DNA of 64,000 nt from NCBI GenBank assembly GCA_018818125.1, contig JAHISQ010000112.1, positions 1 to 64,000 on the forward strand, written 5' to 3'. The DNA is from Candidatus Rifleibacteriota bacterium. Its GTDB lineage: Bacteria; Muiribacteriota; Ozemobacteria; Ozemobacterales; Ozemobacteraceae. Each line of letters opens with the position of its first letter. The first letter of the stretch is position 1. Below, piece by piece: positions 51,231 through 59,986 of the stretch. The translations under genes were made by a program, and so were the position numbers. A model generated the notes under the pieces. The model saw only the letters and a list, made by a program, of their open reading frames with translations. It ran no database searches and had not been told where the DNA came from.

Positions 51231-51516
51231 TAATTCTCGTTTATATTCCGAATAAGTTTCAGTTTGTATTGTTTAGCCGTTAATATAAACGACTTGATTA
51301 AATGCTCCATGAATTGTCACTAAGAGTTAAAGTTTTGCGTCAGGACAGACTGTGAACGAGTAAGGCAAACAGAGAAAAAGTTGATTCTCACAAGGTTTTA
51401 GGGAATTTCTTGGACGAATTTGCGTTAACTGGGGTACGGGTTTCGTTGACTTCCCGGTAACGCTCGTTTATAATCCATAACTTGTAATTGCAAATTTGTC
51501 TTTTGGAGGTCTTTCC
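51231..51516. other. AT-rich leader region of the 51.5-kb operon
   Basis: Apart from the promoter at 51446-51474 and the SD TTTTGGAGG (about 51500-51508), no gene, tRNA or clear riboswitch is visible. The stretch is richer in A and T than the flanking genes. Confidence 0.6.
51446..51474 (+). promoter_or_regulatory. Near-consensus promoter of the seven-gene operon
   Basis: TTGACT (51446-51451), a 17-bp spacer, then TATAAT (51469-51474). The predicted transcript start is about 51481. It is the best sigma-70-type promoter in the window. Confidence 0.8.
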
Positions 51517-52941
51517 ATGAGCGTTGTCTGGCGACCGCCCAGGAAACTGGTGCCTTTTCTGGCGCTTTTCCTGTGTCTGGTATCGGCTTTGGTTCTCGTG
51601 GCTCAGCAGGACGAAGTTCCGGCTGCAGCTGCTTTTCAGTCTGAAATGACTGAAATTACGGCAGACGTTGTTGGTGACAATGGCGAACTTACAGCACCTG
51701 ATGCTGCACCGCCTTCAACCTCAGAAACGGTCGCCGCAGACGAACAGACCGGCGAAAGCCTGAACAGCAGCGATGCAGTTGATCCGGTTCCCGGGTCGAT
51801 GGCGATTCCTGAAATAAGTGAACCGCAAGCTGAACCCGCTGCTACAGTTGTTGCCCCTTCCGCGGTTCCTGTAGTTCCTGTGTTAGAGCCTATGGCCGCT
51901 GTTGAAGTTCCTGCGACTCATGCAGTTCCTGTGTCGGAACCTGTGTCGACTGCTGAAGTTACTGCGGCTCCTGTTTTAGAGCCTGCCGCGGCTGTTGGTG
52001 CTCCGGCTGAGCCTGTTTCAGCGGCTACTGCGCCTGTCGTGCCTGCTGTAGATCCAGTTTTAGAGCCTGCTGCCGCGGTTGTGGTTGCCGTAGCTGAACC
52101 GGCAAAAGAGCCCGTTCCAGCAGCGGAAGATAACGTTTATTTCGATGTGAAGCGCGCTAACGTGCTTGTTATCATTCTGACACTTATGGGATTGGTTTCC
52201 TACTTCACTTTCCATGCTCAGCGCGGCAAAGAGATGTTTATCAGACGCATCAGCGGTCTGTCGGCTCTCGAAGACGCAGTTGGCCGCGCCACTGAAATGG
52301 GTCGTGGGGTTCTTTATATTCCCGGCATCATGGATATGGACGACATTCAGACTATTGCCGGCGTTACTATCATGGGGCACGTTGCCAAAAAGACTGCCGA
52401 ATATGATACGCCCTTTTTTGCGCCGATGACCAGATCGTTTGTCATGTCGGTCGCCCAGGAAATCGTTAAACAGTCATATCTCGAAATGGGGCGTCCCGAT
52501 GCTTACCGCCCCGACCGCATTAACTATCTTACCGATGACCAGTTCGGTTATGTTGCCGGTGTTGGTGGTATTATGATGCGCGAAAAGCCTGCCGCGTGCT
52601 TCTATCTTGGCACTTTCTATGCAGAATCTTTGATTCTGGCGGAAACCGGTAACGCGGTCGGTGCTATTCAGATTGCTGGTACTGCTGAGCCGTCTCAGAT
52701 TCCGTTCTTTGTTGCAGCCTGTGATTACACGCTGATCGGCGAAGAGCTGTTTGCGGCATCGGCATATCTTTCCAAAAACCCCAAGGAAGTTGGCTCGCTT
52801 AAAGGGCAGGACATCGTCAAGCTGCTCATTATTCTGGTGATGATCGTCGGAACCCTGCTGGTAACTATAGCTCAGACTGAATATGGCGCCGGCACCGTTT
52901 TTGCTACACTTGCCGAAAACTTTATGCGATTGCTGAAATGA
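51517..52941 (+). CDS. Membrane protein with long Ala/Val/Pro-rich extracytoplasmic region (operon gene 1)
   Basis: 474 aa from ATG 51517 (TTTTGGAGG upstream). An N-terminal signal/anchor is followed by about 170 residues of low-complexity repeats built on 'VPVLEPMAAVEVPA' and 'EPAAAVGAPAEPV'. Then a membrane helix (about 220-238, 'VLVIILTLMGLVSYFTFHA') leads to the conserved domain ('GKEMFIRRISGLSALEDAVGRATEMGRGVLYIPGIMDMDDIQTIAGV', 'TRSFVMSVAQEIV', 'GVGGIMMREKPAACFYLGTFYAESLILAETG', 'IPFFVAACDYTLIGEELFAASAYLS') and a final membrane helix. I recall a domain-of-unknown-function family (DUF6754) with this look. That name should be checked. It is the first and largest membrane partner of the putative complex. 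Confidence 0.8.
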   Translation: MSVVWRPPRKLVPFLALFLCLVSALVLVAQQDEVPAAAAFQSEMTEITADVVGDNGELTAPDAAPPSTSETVAADEQTGESLNSSDAVDPVPGSMAIPEISEPQAEPAATVVAPSAVPVVPVLEPMAAVEVPATHAVPVSEPVSTAEVTAAPVLEPAAAVGAPAEPVSAATAPVVPAVDPVLEPAAAVVVAVAEPAKEPVPAAEDNVYFDVKRANVLVIILTLMGLVSYFTFHAQRGKEMFIRRISGLSALEDAVGRATEMGRGVLYIPGIMDMDDIQTIAGVTIMGHVAKKTAEYDTPFFAPMTRSFVMSVAQEIVKQSYLEMGRPDAYRPDRINYLTDDQFGYVAGVGGIMMREKPAACFYLGTFYAESLILAETGNAVGAIQIAGTAEPSQIPFFVAACDYTLIGEELFAASAYLSKNPKEVGSLKGQDIVKLLIILVMIVGTLLVTIAQTEYGAGTVFATLAENFMRLLK

Positions 52942-52952
52942 GGTAGACAAAG

Positions 52953-53849
52953 ATGCTTTTTATTAAAAGAACATTACCGCTTATTATCACCTTCATCACC
53001 GGGATTATCATGATCGTGGCGTTTTTCAGCGGCCCGGCGCTGCCATCGGTGAAGGCTCTCGAAGATACTTTCCCGAAATGGATTCAGATTATCATGTCTT
53101 TCACCATGCTTCTTGGTGCGTTCAGTCTGTTGCGTATCAATCTTAACAAGATTTCACGCAAGGTTGAAGGCTGGGGATACAGCATGACTCTCATTATCGG
53201 GTTTTTAACAATGGCCGTGCTCGGTTTTCTTTCAGGGAGCTGGCCGATGTTTGAACCTCAGGTTAATGTTGGCGATAAATACTGGCTGGTGGCCGAAGAC
53301 AGCATGTCTGACAGGCATGTGACTGTTGTTGCCTCGTCACTGGACGAGGAAGGAAACTCGGTTGTCGATGTAGTAGCCGATCCAGTTGCCGGTCAGGAAG
53401 CTGCAGATGCGAAAGTGGTTGAACGCGCGCCTGCTTACCGCCTCAAGGGCACTTTTATGGCCTGGATTAACAGTGTGCAACAAGTGCTGTTCGTGGGCGT
53501 TTTCAAGTCTGCGCAGGCCACAATGTTCTCTCTGCTTGCTTTCTTCGTGGCATCAGCTTCTTTCCGCGCTTTCAGGGTTAAATCAAAGGAAGCCGGTCTG
53601 TTGATGGGCGCTGCTTTTATCGTTATGCTGGGCAACGTTCCGATCGGCAATCTGGTAAGTCGCGTGCTCGCTTACATTCCGATCATCGGACCGTCACTCG
53701 ATATCGCCTTGATCAAGGAATGGATTTTGACATACCCGAGTTCAGCCGCTCAGAGCGCTATTCTTGTTGGCGCGATGCTTGGTTATATTTCAGCTTCCAT
53801 GAAGATTATCTTCGGGGTAGAACGTTCTCACCTCGGTGGCGAAGGCTAA
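52953..53849 (+). CDS. Multi-pass membrane protein (operon gene 2)
   Basis: 298 aa, ATG 52953 with GAGG upstream. There are about seven membrane segments. A central extracytoplasmic insert (about residues 105-165, 'NVGDKYWLVAEDSMSDRHVTVVASSLDEEGNSVVDVVAD') splits them. The second half contains 'KSAQATMFSLLAFFVASASFRAFRVKSKEAGLLMGAAFIVMLGNVPIG'. No known transporter motif is seen. The gene follows gene 1 after 11 bp and overlaps the frame region of gene 3. It is probably a structural membrane subunit of the complex. Confidence 0.78.
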   Translation: MLFIKRTLPLIITFITGIIMIVAFFSGPALPSVKALEDTFPKWIQIIMSFTMLLGAFSLLRINLNKISRKVEGWGYSMTLIIGFLTMAVLGFLSGSWPMFEPQVNVGDKYWLVAEDSMSDRHVTVVASSLDEEGNSVVDVVADPVAGQEAADAKVVERAPAYRLKGTFMAWINSVQQVLFVGVFKSAQATMFSLLAFFVASASFRAFRVKSKEAGLLMGAAFIVMLGNVPIGNLVSRVLAYIPIIGPSLDIALIKEWILTYPSSAAQSAILVGAMLGYISASMKIIFGVERSHLGGEG

Positions 53850-53859
53850 GGAGCTAACA

Positions 53860-54762
53860 ATGGAATTCTTTATCAAATTAAAAAACCTTGACCGCCGCTG
53901 GGTATTCTTGTGTGTGGCTGCCTCGGTGGTATTACCAATGTTATTGAAGTTCGATTTTCCGGTTTTTCCCGGGAAGTCGGTAACTAACCTGTTTAAATTT
54001 GTTGAGACACTGCCGGAAGGCACCAGATGCTTTCTGTCATTCGATTATGACCCGGCCTCTGAACCTGAGCTCGGGCCATCAGCTATCGCGATTCTGGCCC
54101 ATATGTTCAGAAGAAATATCAAGCCGTTGTGCGGTGCTAACTGGCCGCTCGGTGGTGAAATGGCTGAGAGCGCTCTTGACACAGCCGCAAAAATATATAC
54201 TTCAACATACGACGAAATGAAAGCAGCCGGCAAGCTTGCACCAGGGTGCAAGCCCAAGCTGGTGAAGGGTGAAGACTACGTTAATCTTGGTTACAAGCCT
54301 GGCGCCGTCATTCATGTTAAAGCTCTGGTTGCCGATTTTATGGGACCGTATCCGGCCGACCGCGATGGCAACTCAACCAAAGAAATGGCTGTGTTTAAAA
54401 GCCCCGATGGTCACAAGTTTGAAATTAAAGATGTTGGCATTATCGTCAGTTTTACTGCCGGTACTGGCGGTATCGAAGCGTTTATAAACGTTGCTGGCGA
54501 TCACAAACGTCCAATGGCTGCTGGGTGCACATCGGTTAACATTCCGCGTTTCATCACTTACCTGCAGACCGGCCAGCTGGTTGGTATGACTGGTGGTCTT
54601 CCTGGCGCTGCCGAGTATGAAACTCTGATTGAGTATATGGGCAAAGGTCGCGAGGGCATGGCTCCGCAGTCGATTGCACATCTGATCATCATGCTGTTCA
54701 TCATCGTGGGCAATATTGCGTATATTGCCGAACAGAGAATCGCCAAGAAGAACAAGGCCTGA
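53860..54762 (+). CDS. Membrane-anchored protein with extracytoplasmic alpha/beta domain (operon gene 3)
   Basis: 300 aa from ATG 53860 (AAGGAGCTAACA upstream). A hydrophobic N-terminal helix (about 15-35), a soluble domain, and a C-terminal helix (about 273-290). The soluble part begins 'LPEGTRCFLSFDYDPASEPELGPSAIAILAHMFRRNIKPLCGANWPLGGEMAESALDTAAKI', a Rossmann-like alternation. It continues with 'YVNLGYKPGAVIHVKALVADF' and 'DVGIIVSFTAGTGGIEAFINVAG'. Similar domains occur as extracytoplasmic parts of uncharacterised membrane proteins. It may be a ligand-sensing or assembly subunit. Confidence 0.75.
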   Translation: MEFFIKLKNLDRRWVFLCVAASVVLPMLLKFDFPVFPGKSVTNLFKFVETLPEGTRCFLSFDYDPASEPELGPSAIAILAHMFRRNIKPLCGANWPLGGEMAESALDTAAKIYTSTYDEMKAAGKLAPGCKPKLVKGEDYVNLGYKPGAVIHVKALVADFMGPYPADRDGNSTKEMAVFKSPDGHKFEIKDVGIIVSFTAGTGGIEAFINVAGDHKRPMAAGCTSVNIPRFITYLQTGQLVGMTGGLPGAAEYETLIEYMGKGREGMAPQSIAHLIIMLFIIVGNIAYIAEQRIAKKNKA

Positions 54763-54776
54763 GGAGATAAGACACC

Positions 54777-55439
54777 ATGACAACTTTAACGCTTTCAGTA
54801 TGGGTTGGCGCATTTATAACCCTTTGTTGTTTCAGTTTTCTAATCAAGGATAATCCATTCTACAGATTTGCCGAACACCTGTTCGTCGGTGTTTCTGCGG
54901 GTTATTACTTTTCGCTGATTTCTTTTCATCAGGTTCTTAAGCCGAATCTGCTGGCCAAAATCATGCCATCACTGTTTGCCACCGGTCAGGCTGCCAGTGC
55001 GCCGCCTGAATACGCTCTGCTGGTTCCGGGTTTTCTCGGGCTTTTGATGCTTTTCAGGCTTTCTGCGAACTATTCATGGATCAGCCGCTTTACTGTCGCT
55101 TTCGTAATGGGCGTATCAACTGGTCTGGCGATTGTTTATTCGACTCAGCAGTTTCTGATTCCGCAGGTTGCCAAGGCCATCAGGCCAATAGTGGTTGCCG
55201 GCGATTACTTTCAGAGTTTCTCGAATCTGGTGCTGGTGGTTGGCTCAATCACATGCCTGTTCTACTTCTTTTTCAGTACCGAGCATCGTGGCCCAGTTTA
55301 TGGCAATCTTGCCCGCGTTGGCATCTGGTTCTTGATGATCAGCTTCGGCGCATCGTTTGGCGCAACCGTTATGGGTCGTATCTCACTGCTCATCGGTCGC
55401 TTCCAGTTCCTGCTTGGTGACTGGCTTGGCATTGTTTAA
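54777..55439 (+). CDS. Multi-pass membrane protein (operon gene 4)
   Basis: 220 aa, ATG 54777 with GAGGAG upstream. There are about six membrane helices. 'DNPFYRFAEHLFVGVSAGYYFSLISFHQVL' and 'RFTVAFVMGVSTGLAIVY' are the most distinctive segments, and 'EHRGPVYGNLARVGIWFLMISFGASFGATVMGRISLLIGRFQFLLGDWLGI' ends the protein. No family is recognised. Four consecutive membrane proteins with 11-15 bp spacings imply one membrane complex. Confidence 0.75.
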   Translation: MTTLTLSVWVGAFITLCCFSFLIKDNPFYRFAEHLFVGVSAGYYFSLISFHQVLKPNLLAKIMPSLFATGQAASAPPEYALLVPGFLGLLMLFRLSANYSWISRFTVAFVMGVSTGLAIVYSTQQFLIPQVAKAIRPIVVAGDYFQSFSNLVLVVGSITCLFYFFFSTEHRGPVYGNLARVGIWFLMISFGASFGATVMGRISLLIGRFQFLLGDWLGIV

Positions 55440-55460
55440 GATAGGCGGGGTATTGCACTG

Positions 55461-55805
55461 ATGGGCATGTGGACAATTCCAAAAGAGCCGGAGGAACAGC
55501 AGAAGTTTACTGCTGCCGAGCTTGATGAATTTGTGGTTGCGATTGCCGCAGCAGTGCACGCCCGCCGTATGAGTGTTCCGGTGATCATGGCACTGGAAAT
55601 GGTCAAGCCGCTGTCTTTTATTGGTTACAGCAGTCTGGTCATTTTCGGGCCAATTCTTGAAATGATGTTGGACCCGGTCAAGATCGAAAAGTTTCAGGCG
55701 TTGATGGCCGATCGCAGTCGGATCGAGCATTTGATGGTCTGTATCGAAGACCTGGAAAAACCTAAAACAGAGATTAAGGAAGGTGAATCACGTGAGCAAA
55801 GGTGA
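55461..55805 (+). CDS. Small soluble linker protein (operon gene 5)
   Basis: 114 aa; ATG at 55461, with a second ATG at 55467. It contains 'MWTIPKEPEEQQKFTAAELDEFVVAIAAAVHARRMSVPVIMALEMVKPLSFIGYSSLVIFGPILEMMLDPVKIEKF', one amphipathic or weakly hydrophobic helix within otherwise soluble sequence. The last residues are acidic and then basic. Its 3' end overlaps the ATPase gene by 14 bp, so the two are translationally coupled. It may tether the ATPase to the membrane subunits. Confidence 0.7.
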   Translation: MGMWTIPKEPEEQQKFTAAELDEFVVAIAAAVHARRMSVPVIMALEMVKPLSFIGYSSLVIFGPILEMMLDPVKIEKFQALMADRSRIEHLMVCIEDLEKPKTEIKEGESREQR

Positions 55806-57597
55806 TATTCAAAGCATCCTGGCTACGGACTGCGGTAGTACAACTACCAAAGCGATTTTGATTGAGAAACGCGACGGCGTTTTTCGTCTGATCGTTCGCG
55901 GCGAAGCGCCAACAACCGTAGAAGCACCAGTCGAAGACGTTACTCAGGGCGTGCTCAATGCCGTTTCAGAAGTTCAGGAACTGGCAGGTCGTCAGATTCT
56001 TACCGATGATGGCAGGGCAATTATCAAACCAGTCACCGATGGCAAGGGCGTCGATCTTTATGTTTCGACCAGTTCTGCCGGCGGTGGTCTGCAGATGATG
56101 GTTGCCGGTGTGGTTAAGACCATGTCCGGTGAATCAGCAACGCGAGCTGCGCTTGGCGCTGGCGCGATTGTTATGGACGTTCTTGCAACTAACGATGGCC
56201 GTCTTCCCTACCAGAAAATTCAACGCATCAGGCATTTGCGGCCTGATATGATTCTATTGTCCGGCGGCGTCGATGGCGGCACTACTTCGCACGTTGTCGA
56301 GCTGGCCGAAATCATTGCGGCAGCAAACCCCAAGGCCCGCCTTGGTGTAGGCTATGAGCTTCCGGTGCTTTATGCTGGCAACAACCAGGCTCAGCAGATG
56401 GTTAAAGATTGTCTGGCCGATAAAGTCGCACTGGATATCACTGACAATCTCAGGCCTACTCTCGAAAGAGAGAACCTGATGCCTACCAGGCAGAAGATTC
56501 AGTATCTGTTTCTTGAACATGTCATGAGCCATGCGCCAGGTTATCCGCATCTTATGGAACTTACCGACGAAGACATCATGCCAACGCCAGGTGCGGTCGG
56601 TGATATTATGCAGTTGATCAGCAAGCGCATGGGAATTACCGTTGTTGGTGCCGATATCGGTGGAGCCACTACTGACGTGTTCAGTGTTTTTCAAGGTATT
56701 TACAATAAGTCAGTTTCGGCTAACTATGGGATGAGTTATTCGATCAGCAACGTTTTTGCTGAGGCCGGTCTCGATAACATCATGCGCTGGGTGCCCTTCG
56801 ATATGGATGAGCATGACCTGCGCAACCGTGTTAAGAACAAGATGATCCGCCCGACAACTATTCCGTCTCTTCTTGAAGAGCTGATGTTTGAGCAGGCCTG
56901 TGCCCGCGAAGCGCTGCGCCTGTCTTTTGATCAGCATCGTTCTCTTGCTGTCGGTCTTAAGGGCATTCAGCAGGAAAGAACTATTGGCGACGCGTTTGAG
57001 CAGTCGGAGACCGGACAGACTCTGGTAAACCTGAAAGATCTCAACATGCTCATTGGTTCGGGCGGTGTTCTCTCGCACGCTCCGCGCCGTCAGCAGGCTG
57101 CAATGATGCTTATCGACTCTTTCCTGCCCGAGGGAATTACGCAGTTGACTGTCGACTCAATCTTTATGATGCCGCAGCTCGGTGTTCTCGCAAAAGTTCA
57201 CGAAGAAGCTGCTCTTAGTGTATTTGAGCGTGACTGTCTGATTTATCTTGGCACCTGTGTGGCACCTGTTGGGAAAGTTAAGAGCGGTGAGGCTGTGCTC
57301 GATTTTACACTCACAAAAGCTAATGGCGAAAAAATCAGTCAGACTCTCCATGGTGGCGAGCTTACTGTTGTTAAGTTGCCGGTAGGTGAGACTGCCAAGT
57401 TGTTTGTTAAGCCAAAATGGGGCTTTGACATGGGCGCTGGTGATGGTAAAGAAATCGATGAGGTTGTTCATGGCGGCGTGGTTGGCGTGATTTTTGATAC
57501 CCGTGGTCGCCCGTTTACTCTACCAAAAGACAAAACTGCGCGCGTTAATCTGGTTAAATCGTGGTATAAAGCCATGGATCTTTATCCGGGTCTGTAA
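55792..57597 (+). CDS. MutL-like ASKHA-fold ATPase (operon gene 6)
   Basis: 601 aa from GTG 55792 (GGAAGG upstream, inside the previous gene). 'ILATDCGSTTTKAILIE' (residues 9-25) is the phosphate-1 motif, 'VVGADIGGATTDVFSV' (284-299, Asp288) the phosphate-2 motif, and 'MLIGSGGVLSHAPRRQQAAMML' the adenosine motif. This is the glutamate-mutase MutL family, which in fermenters is thought to reactivate B12-dependent mutases. No mutase subunits are encoded here, and all upstream neighbours are membrane proteins. A different role, such as driving conformational change in a membrane complex, is inferred. Confidence 0.88.
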   Translation: MSKGDIQSILATDCGSTTTKAILIEKRDGVFRLIVRGEAPTTVEAPVEDVTQGVLNAVSEVQELAGRQILTDDGRAIIKPVTDGKGVDLYVSTSSAGGGLQMMVAGVVKTMSGESATRAALGAGAIVMDVLATNDGRLPYQKIQRIRHLRPDMILLSGGVDGGTTSHVVELAEIIAAANPKARLGVGYELPVLYAGNNQAQQMVKDCLADKVALDITDNLRPTLERENLMPTRQKIQYLFLEHVMSHAPGYPHLMELTDEDIMPTPGAVGDIMQLISKRMGITVVGADIGGATTDVFSVFQGIYNKSVSANYGMSYSISNVFAEAGLDNIMRWVPFDMDEHDLRNRVKNKMIRPTTIPSLLEELMFEQACAREALRLSFDQHRSLAVGLKGIQQERTIGDAFEQSETGQTLVNLKDLNMLIGSGGVLSHAPRRQQAAMMLIDSFLPEGITQLTVDSIFMMPQLGVLAKVHEEAALSVFERDCLIYLGTCVAPVGKVKSGEAVLDFTLTKANGEKISQTLHGGELTVVKLPVGETAKLFVKPKWGFDMGAGDGKEIDEVVHGGVVGVIFDTRGRPFTLPKDKTARVNLVKSWYKAMDLYPGL

Positions 57598-57615
57598 GCG
57601 AAAGGACAATAATCA

Positions 57616-58740
57616 ATGGCCAGTGCATATACCCCAGGTCTAAAAATCGTTGCAAGAACACTAGTCGAAAAAGACAGAAGATTGCCGCTTAGAGGCGATG
57701 TTCATGTTAAAAAGGGCGATCGCGTTACTGCCGAGTCGGTAGTTGCCTCGACCAATCTGCCGGGAAACGTTTATCCGGTAAATATTGCCAATATGATGGG
57801 TTGTGAAGCCCGCGAAATTACCGATTTTCTGGTTAAGAAAGTCGGCGATCTTCTTGAAAAAGACGAAATAATCGCTGAATCTCAAGGGCTTTTTGGTTTT
57901 TTTAAATCTTATGTGCGTTCGCCGATCAAGGGCACCGTTGAGAGTCTCTCAGCGGTAACCGGTCAGGCAATTCTGCGCGAACCACCGATTCCGGTCGAAG
58001 TTCTTGCTTACGTAGATGGCATCATCGACGAAGTATACCCGGAAGAAGGCGTAAAGGTTAATACCGCAGCAACCTTTATTCAGGGTATTTTCGGCATCGG
58101 TCCGGAAGTCATCGGGGAACTCAAGATGGCGGTTAAATTGCCTTCTGATATTCTCGACAAAGATAATATAACGCTTGAGCACAAGGGCAAGATAATTGTT
58201 GGCGGTTCACTGGTCACAGCTGCTGCTCTTGATCGTGCTGTCGAGCTTGGCGTTAAAGGTGTTATCATTGGTGGTTATGATGCCCACGATCTCAAGGAAT
58301 TTCTTGGTTACGATCTCGGCGTTGCCATCACCGGCACCGAAGACAAAGGAATTACCCTGGTAGTTACTGAAGGCTTTGGTCGGATCAATATGGCCAAAAA
58401 GACTTTTGATCTGCTCAAGGCTGCTGAAGGTCGCAAGACATCGATCAACGGTGCAACGCAGATTCGCGCTGGCGTAATCAGGCCCGAAGTGGTCATTCCA
58501 ATCGCCGATGCAAACATTTCCGATCAACGGCATGCGCCAAATAATGGCATGACTGTTGGCACCATGGTTCGTATCATCAGGCAGCCGCATTTCGGGGAAG
58601 TTGCCAAAGTAGTGTCACTGCCAGAAAAGCCGGTTATCATACAATCTGAAGCCAAGGTGCGTGTTGTCGAAATCGAGACTCTTTCGAATGGCGAAAGAAT
58701 GATGCTACCACGCGCAAACGTGGAAATAATCGAAGAATAA
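57616..58740 (+). CDS. Barrel-sandwich/KOW-like protein (operon gene 7)
   Basis: 374 aa, ATG 57616 with AAAGGA upstream. The N-terminal third ('KIVARTLVEKDRRLPLRGDVHVKKGDRVTAESVVASTNLPGNVYPVNIANMMGC', 'FGFFKSYVRSPIKGTVESLSAVTGQAILREPPIPVEVLAYVDGIIDEVYPEEGVKV') has the repeated strands of a lipoyl/RnfC-type barrel-sandwich hybrid. The middle ('GKIIVGGSLVTAAALDRAVELGVKGVIIGGYDAHDLKEFLGYDLGVAITGTED') looks alpha/beta. The C-terminus ('GTMVRIIRQPHFGEVAKVVSLP') carries a KOW-like turn. No biotinylation or lipoylation Lys motif is obvious. It is probably soluble and forms the cytoplasmic partner of the ATPase and membrane subunits. Confidence 0.72.
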   Translation: MASAYTPGLKIVARTLVEKDRRLPLRGDVHVKKGDRVTAESVVASTNLPGNVYPVNIANMMGCEAREITDFLVKKVGDLLEKDEIIAESQGLFGFFKSYVRSPIKGTVESLSAVTGQAILREPPIPVEVLAYVDGIIDEVYPEEGVKVNTAATFIQGIFGIGPEVIGELKMAVKLPSDILDKDNITLEHKGKIIVGGSLVTAAALDRAVELGVKGVIIGGYDAHDLKEFLGYDLGVAITGTEDKGITLVVTEGFGRINMAKKTFDLLKAAEGRKTSINGATQIRAGVIRPEVVIPIADANISDQRHAPNNGMTVGTMVRIIRQPHFGEVAKVVSLPEKPVIIQSEAKVRVVEIETLSNGERMMLPRANVEIIEE

Positions 58741-58744
58741 AGAC

Positions 58745-59965
58745 ATGACAGAGAAATACACAGATATCGATCCAGAACAGCTGAAGAAGGAAGTCAAGGA
58801 AGAGCTCATCAAGCGAGAAATTCTGATGGGTCTCGAAGAAGACGAAATTGATCTTTTTGAGCTATTCAGGGTGTTGGTGAAGCATTGGAAGCTGGTCATT
58901 GTCATGCCTTTCGTGATTGCAGTTTTCGTGGCATTGTACAGCCTGACGCTGCCTAATCACTTTAAGGCGAGTTCTACGATTTTTGTGCACTCCAGCAGCA
59001 AACTCGGCGCTTTGAGCAGTTTGCCGTTTGCCGGCATGATACCTGGACTTAGCGGCGGCGGTGGTGGGGCTGAATATCTTATGGCATATCTGAAAAGCCG
59101 CACCATGAGCGCTCGCATCATTAATCGTTTTGGCATTGCCACCAACCCGGCTATAGTTGGCGAGAGTCCAGAAGAAGATGTCAAATATGACGATATTCTT
59201 AAGATCGTCGATCGTATTGTCTCTGTTGATAAAGATAAGGACGGGTTGATAACGATTTCTGCTGAAACCATGGTGCCAGAGGTTTCGGCCGAAATTGCGA
59301 TGGCTTATGTTGATTACCTAAGCAGTTTTGCCCGTGGCCCGCAGAAAGAAAAACGTGTATTTGTCGAGCAGCAGCTTGAAAAAATCAGCAAGGAACTTGA
59401 AACGTCCGAAGATCAATTCAAGGTTTTTCAGGATAAACACCAGCTGTTCGCACTAGAAAAGCAGGCAAGCTCGGTAATTGAAAAACTTGCCCGTCTTGAA
59501 GCAGAAAAGATTGAAGCATCGGTTTCGCTGCAGATGCAGGAAAGTCTGCTCAAATCTTCAGGCAGCGTGCCCGAACTGGTGAAAGTTGAAGGCCAGAAGG
59601 TTGCTGAAGAGGCAAAAATAGCCGCTCTCGCCAAAGAAATCACTATTACCGAAAAGGATCTGGCGCAGCTACCGCAGTTGGCTCTTGAGTTTGCGAGGTT
59701 GCAGCGCGATCTCAAGGTCAAGGAAAAGGTTTTTGGTGTTCTCACCGAGCAGTATGAGATGGCTAAGATTACTGAAGCCGAAGAGGGCAGTCAGTTCGAA
59801 GTTATTGATATAGCTCGGGCTCCCGAGGTTAAATCAAAGCCTCGCCGCTCAATAATGGTAATTCTGGCTGGCTTGAGTGCTGGTGTTCTCGGTGTTTTCG
59901 CCGCGTTTCTGATCGAATTCGTCAGACGTCGTAAAGATCAGGAAGCCAAGCAGGCAGCCGCATAA
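58745..59965 (+). CDS. Wzz/GumC-type polysaccharide chain-length determinant
   Basis: 406 aa. The N-terminal ~45 residues are acidic and cytoplasmic. The first membrane helix is at about 47-70 ('WKLVIVMPFVIAVFVALYSLTLP'), followed by 'HFKASSTIFVHSSSK'. A long coiled-coil periplasmic region follows (about 200-345), then the C-terminal motif 'ARAPEVKSKPRRSIMVILAGLSAGVLGVFAAFLIEFVRRRK'. It lacks a tyrosine-kinase domain. It regulates chain length or export of surface polysaccharide. It follows the seven-gene operon by 4 bp with little SD, so it may be read from the same transcript. Confidence 0.87.
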   Translation: MTEKYTDIDPEQLKKEVKEELIKREILMGLEEDEIDLFELFRVLVKHWKLVIVMPFVIAVFVALYSLTLPNHFKASSTIFVHSSSKLGALSSLPFAGMIPGLSGGGGGAEYLMAYLKSRTMSARIINRFGIATNPAIVGESPEEDVKYDDILKIVDRIVSVDKDKDGLITISAETMVPEVSAEIAMAYVDYLSSFARGPQKEKRVFVEQQLEKISKELETSEDQFKVFQDKHQLFALEKQASSVIEKLARLEAEKIEASVSLQMQESLLKSSGSVPELVKVEGQKVAEEAKIAALAKEITITEKDLAQLPQLALEFARLQRDLKVKEKVFGVLTEQYEMAKITEAEEGSQFEVIDIARAPEVKSKPRRSIMVILAGLSAGVLGVFAAFLIEFVRRRKDQEAKQAAA

Positions 59966-59986
59966 TTTTGTATTGTCCGTATTATT

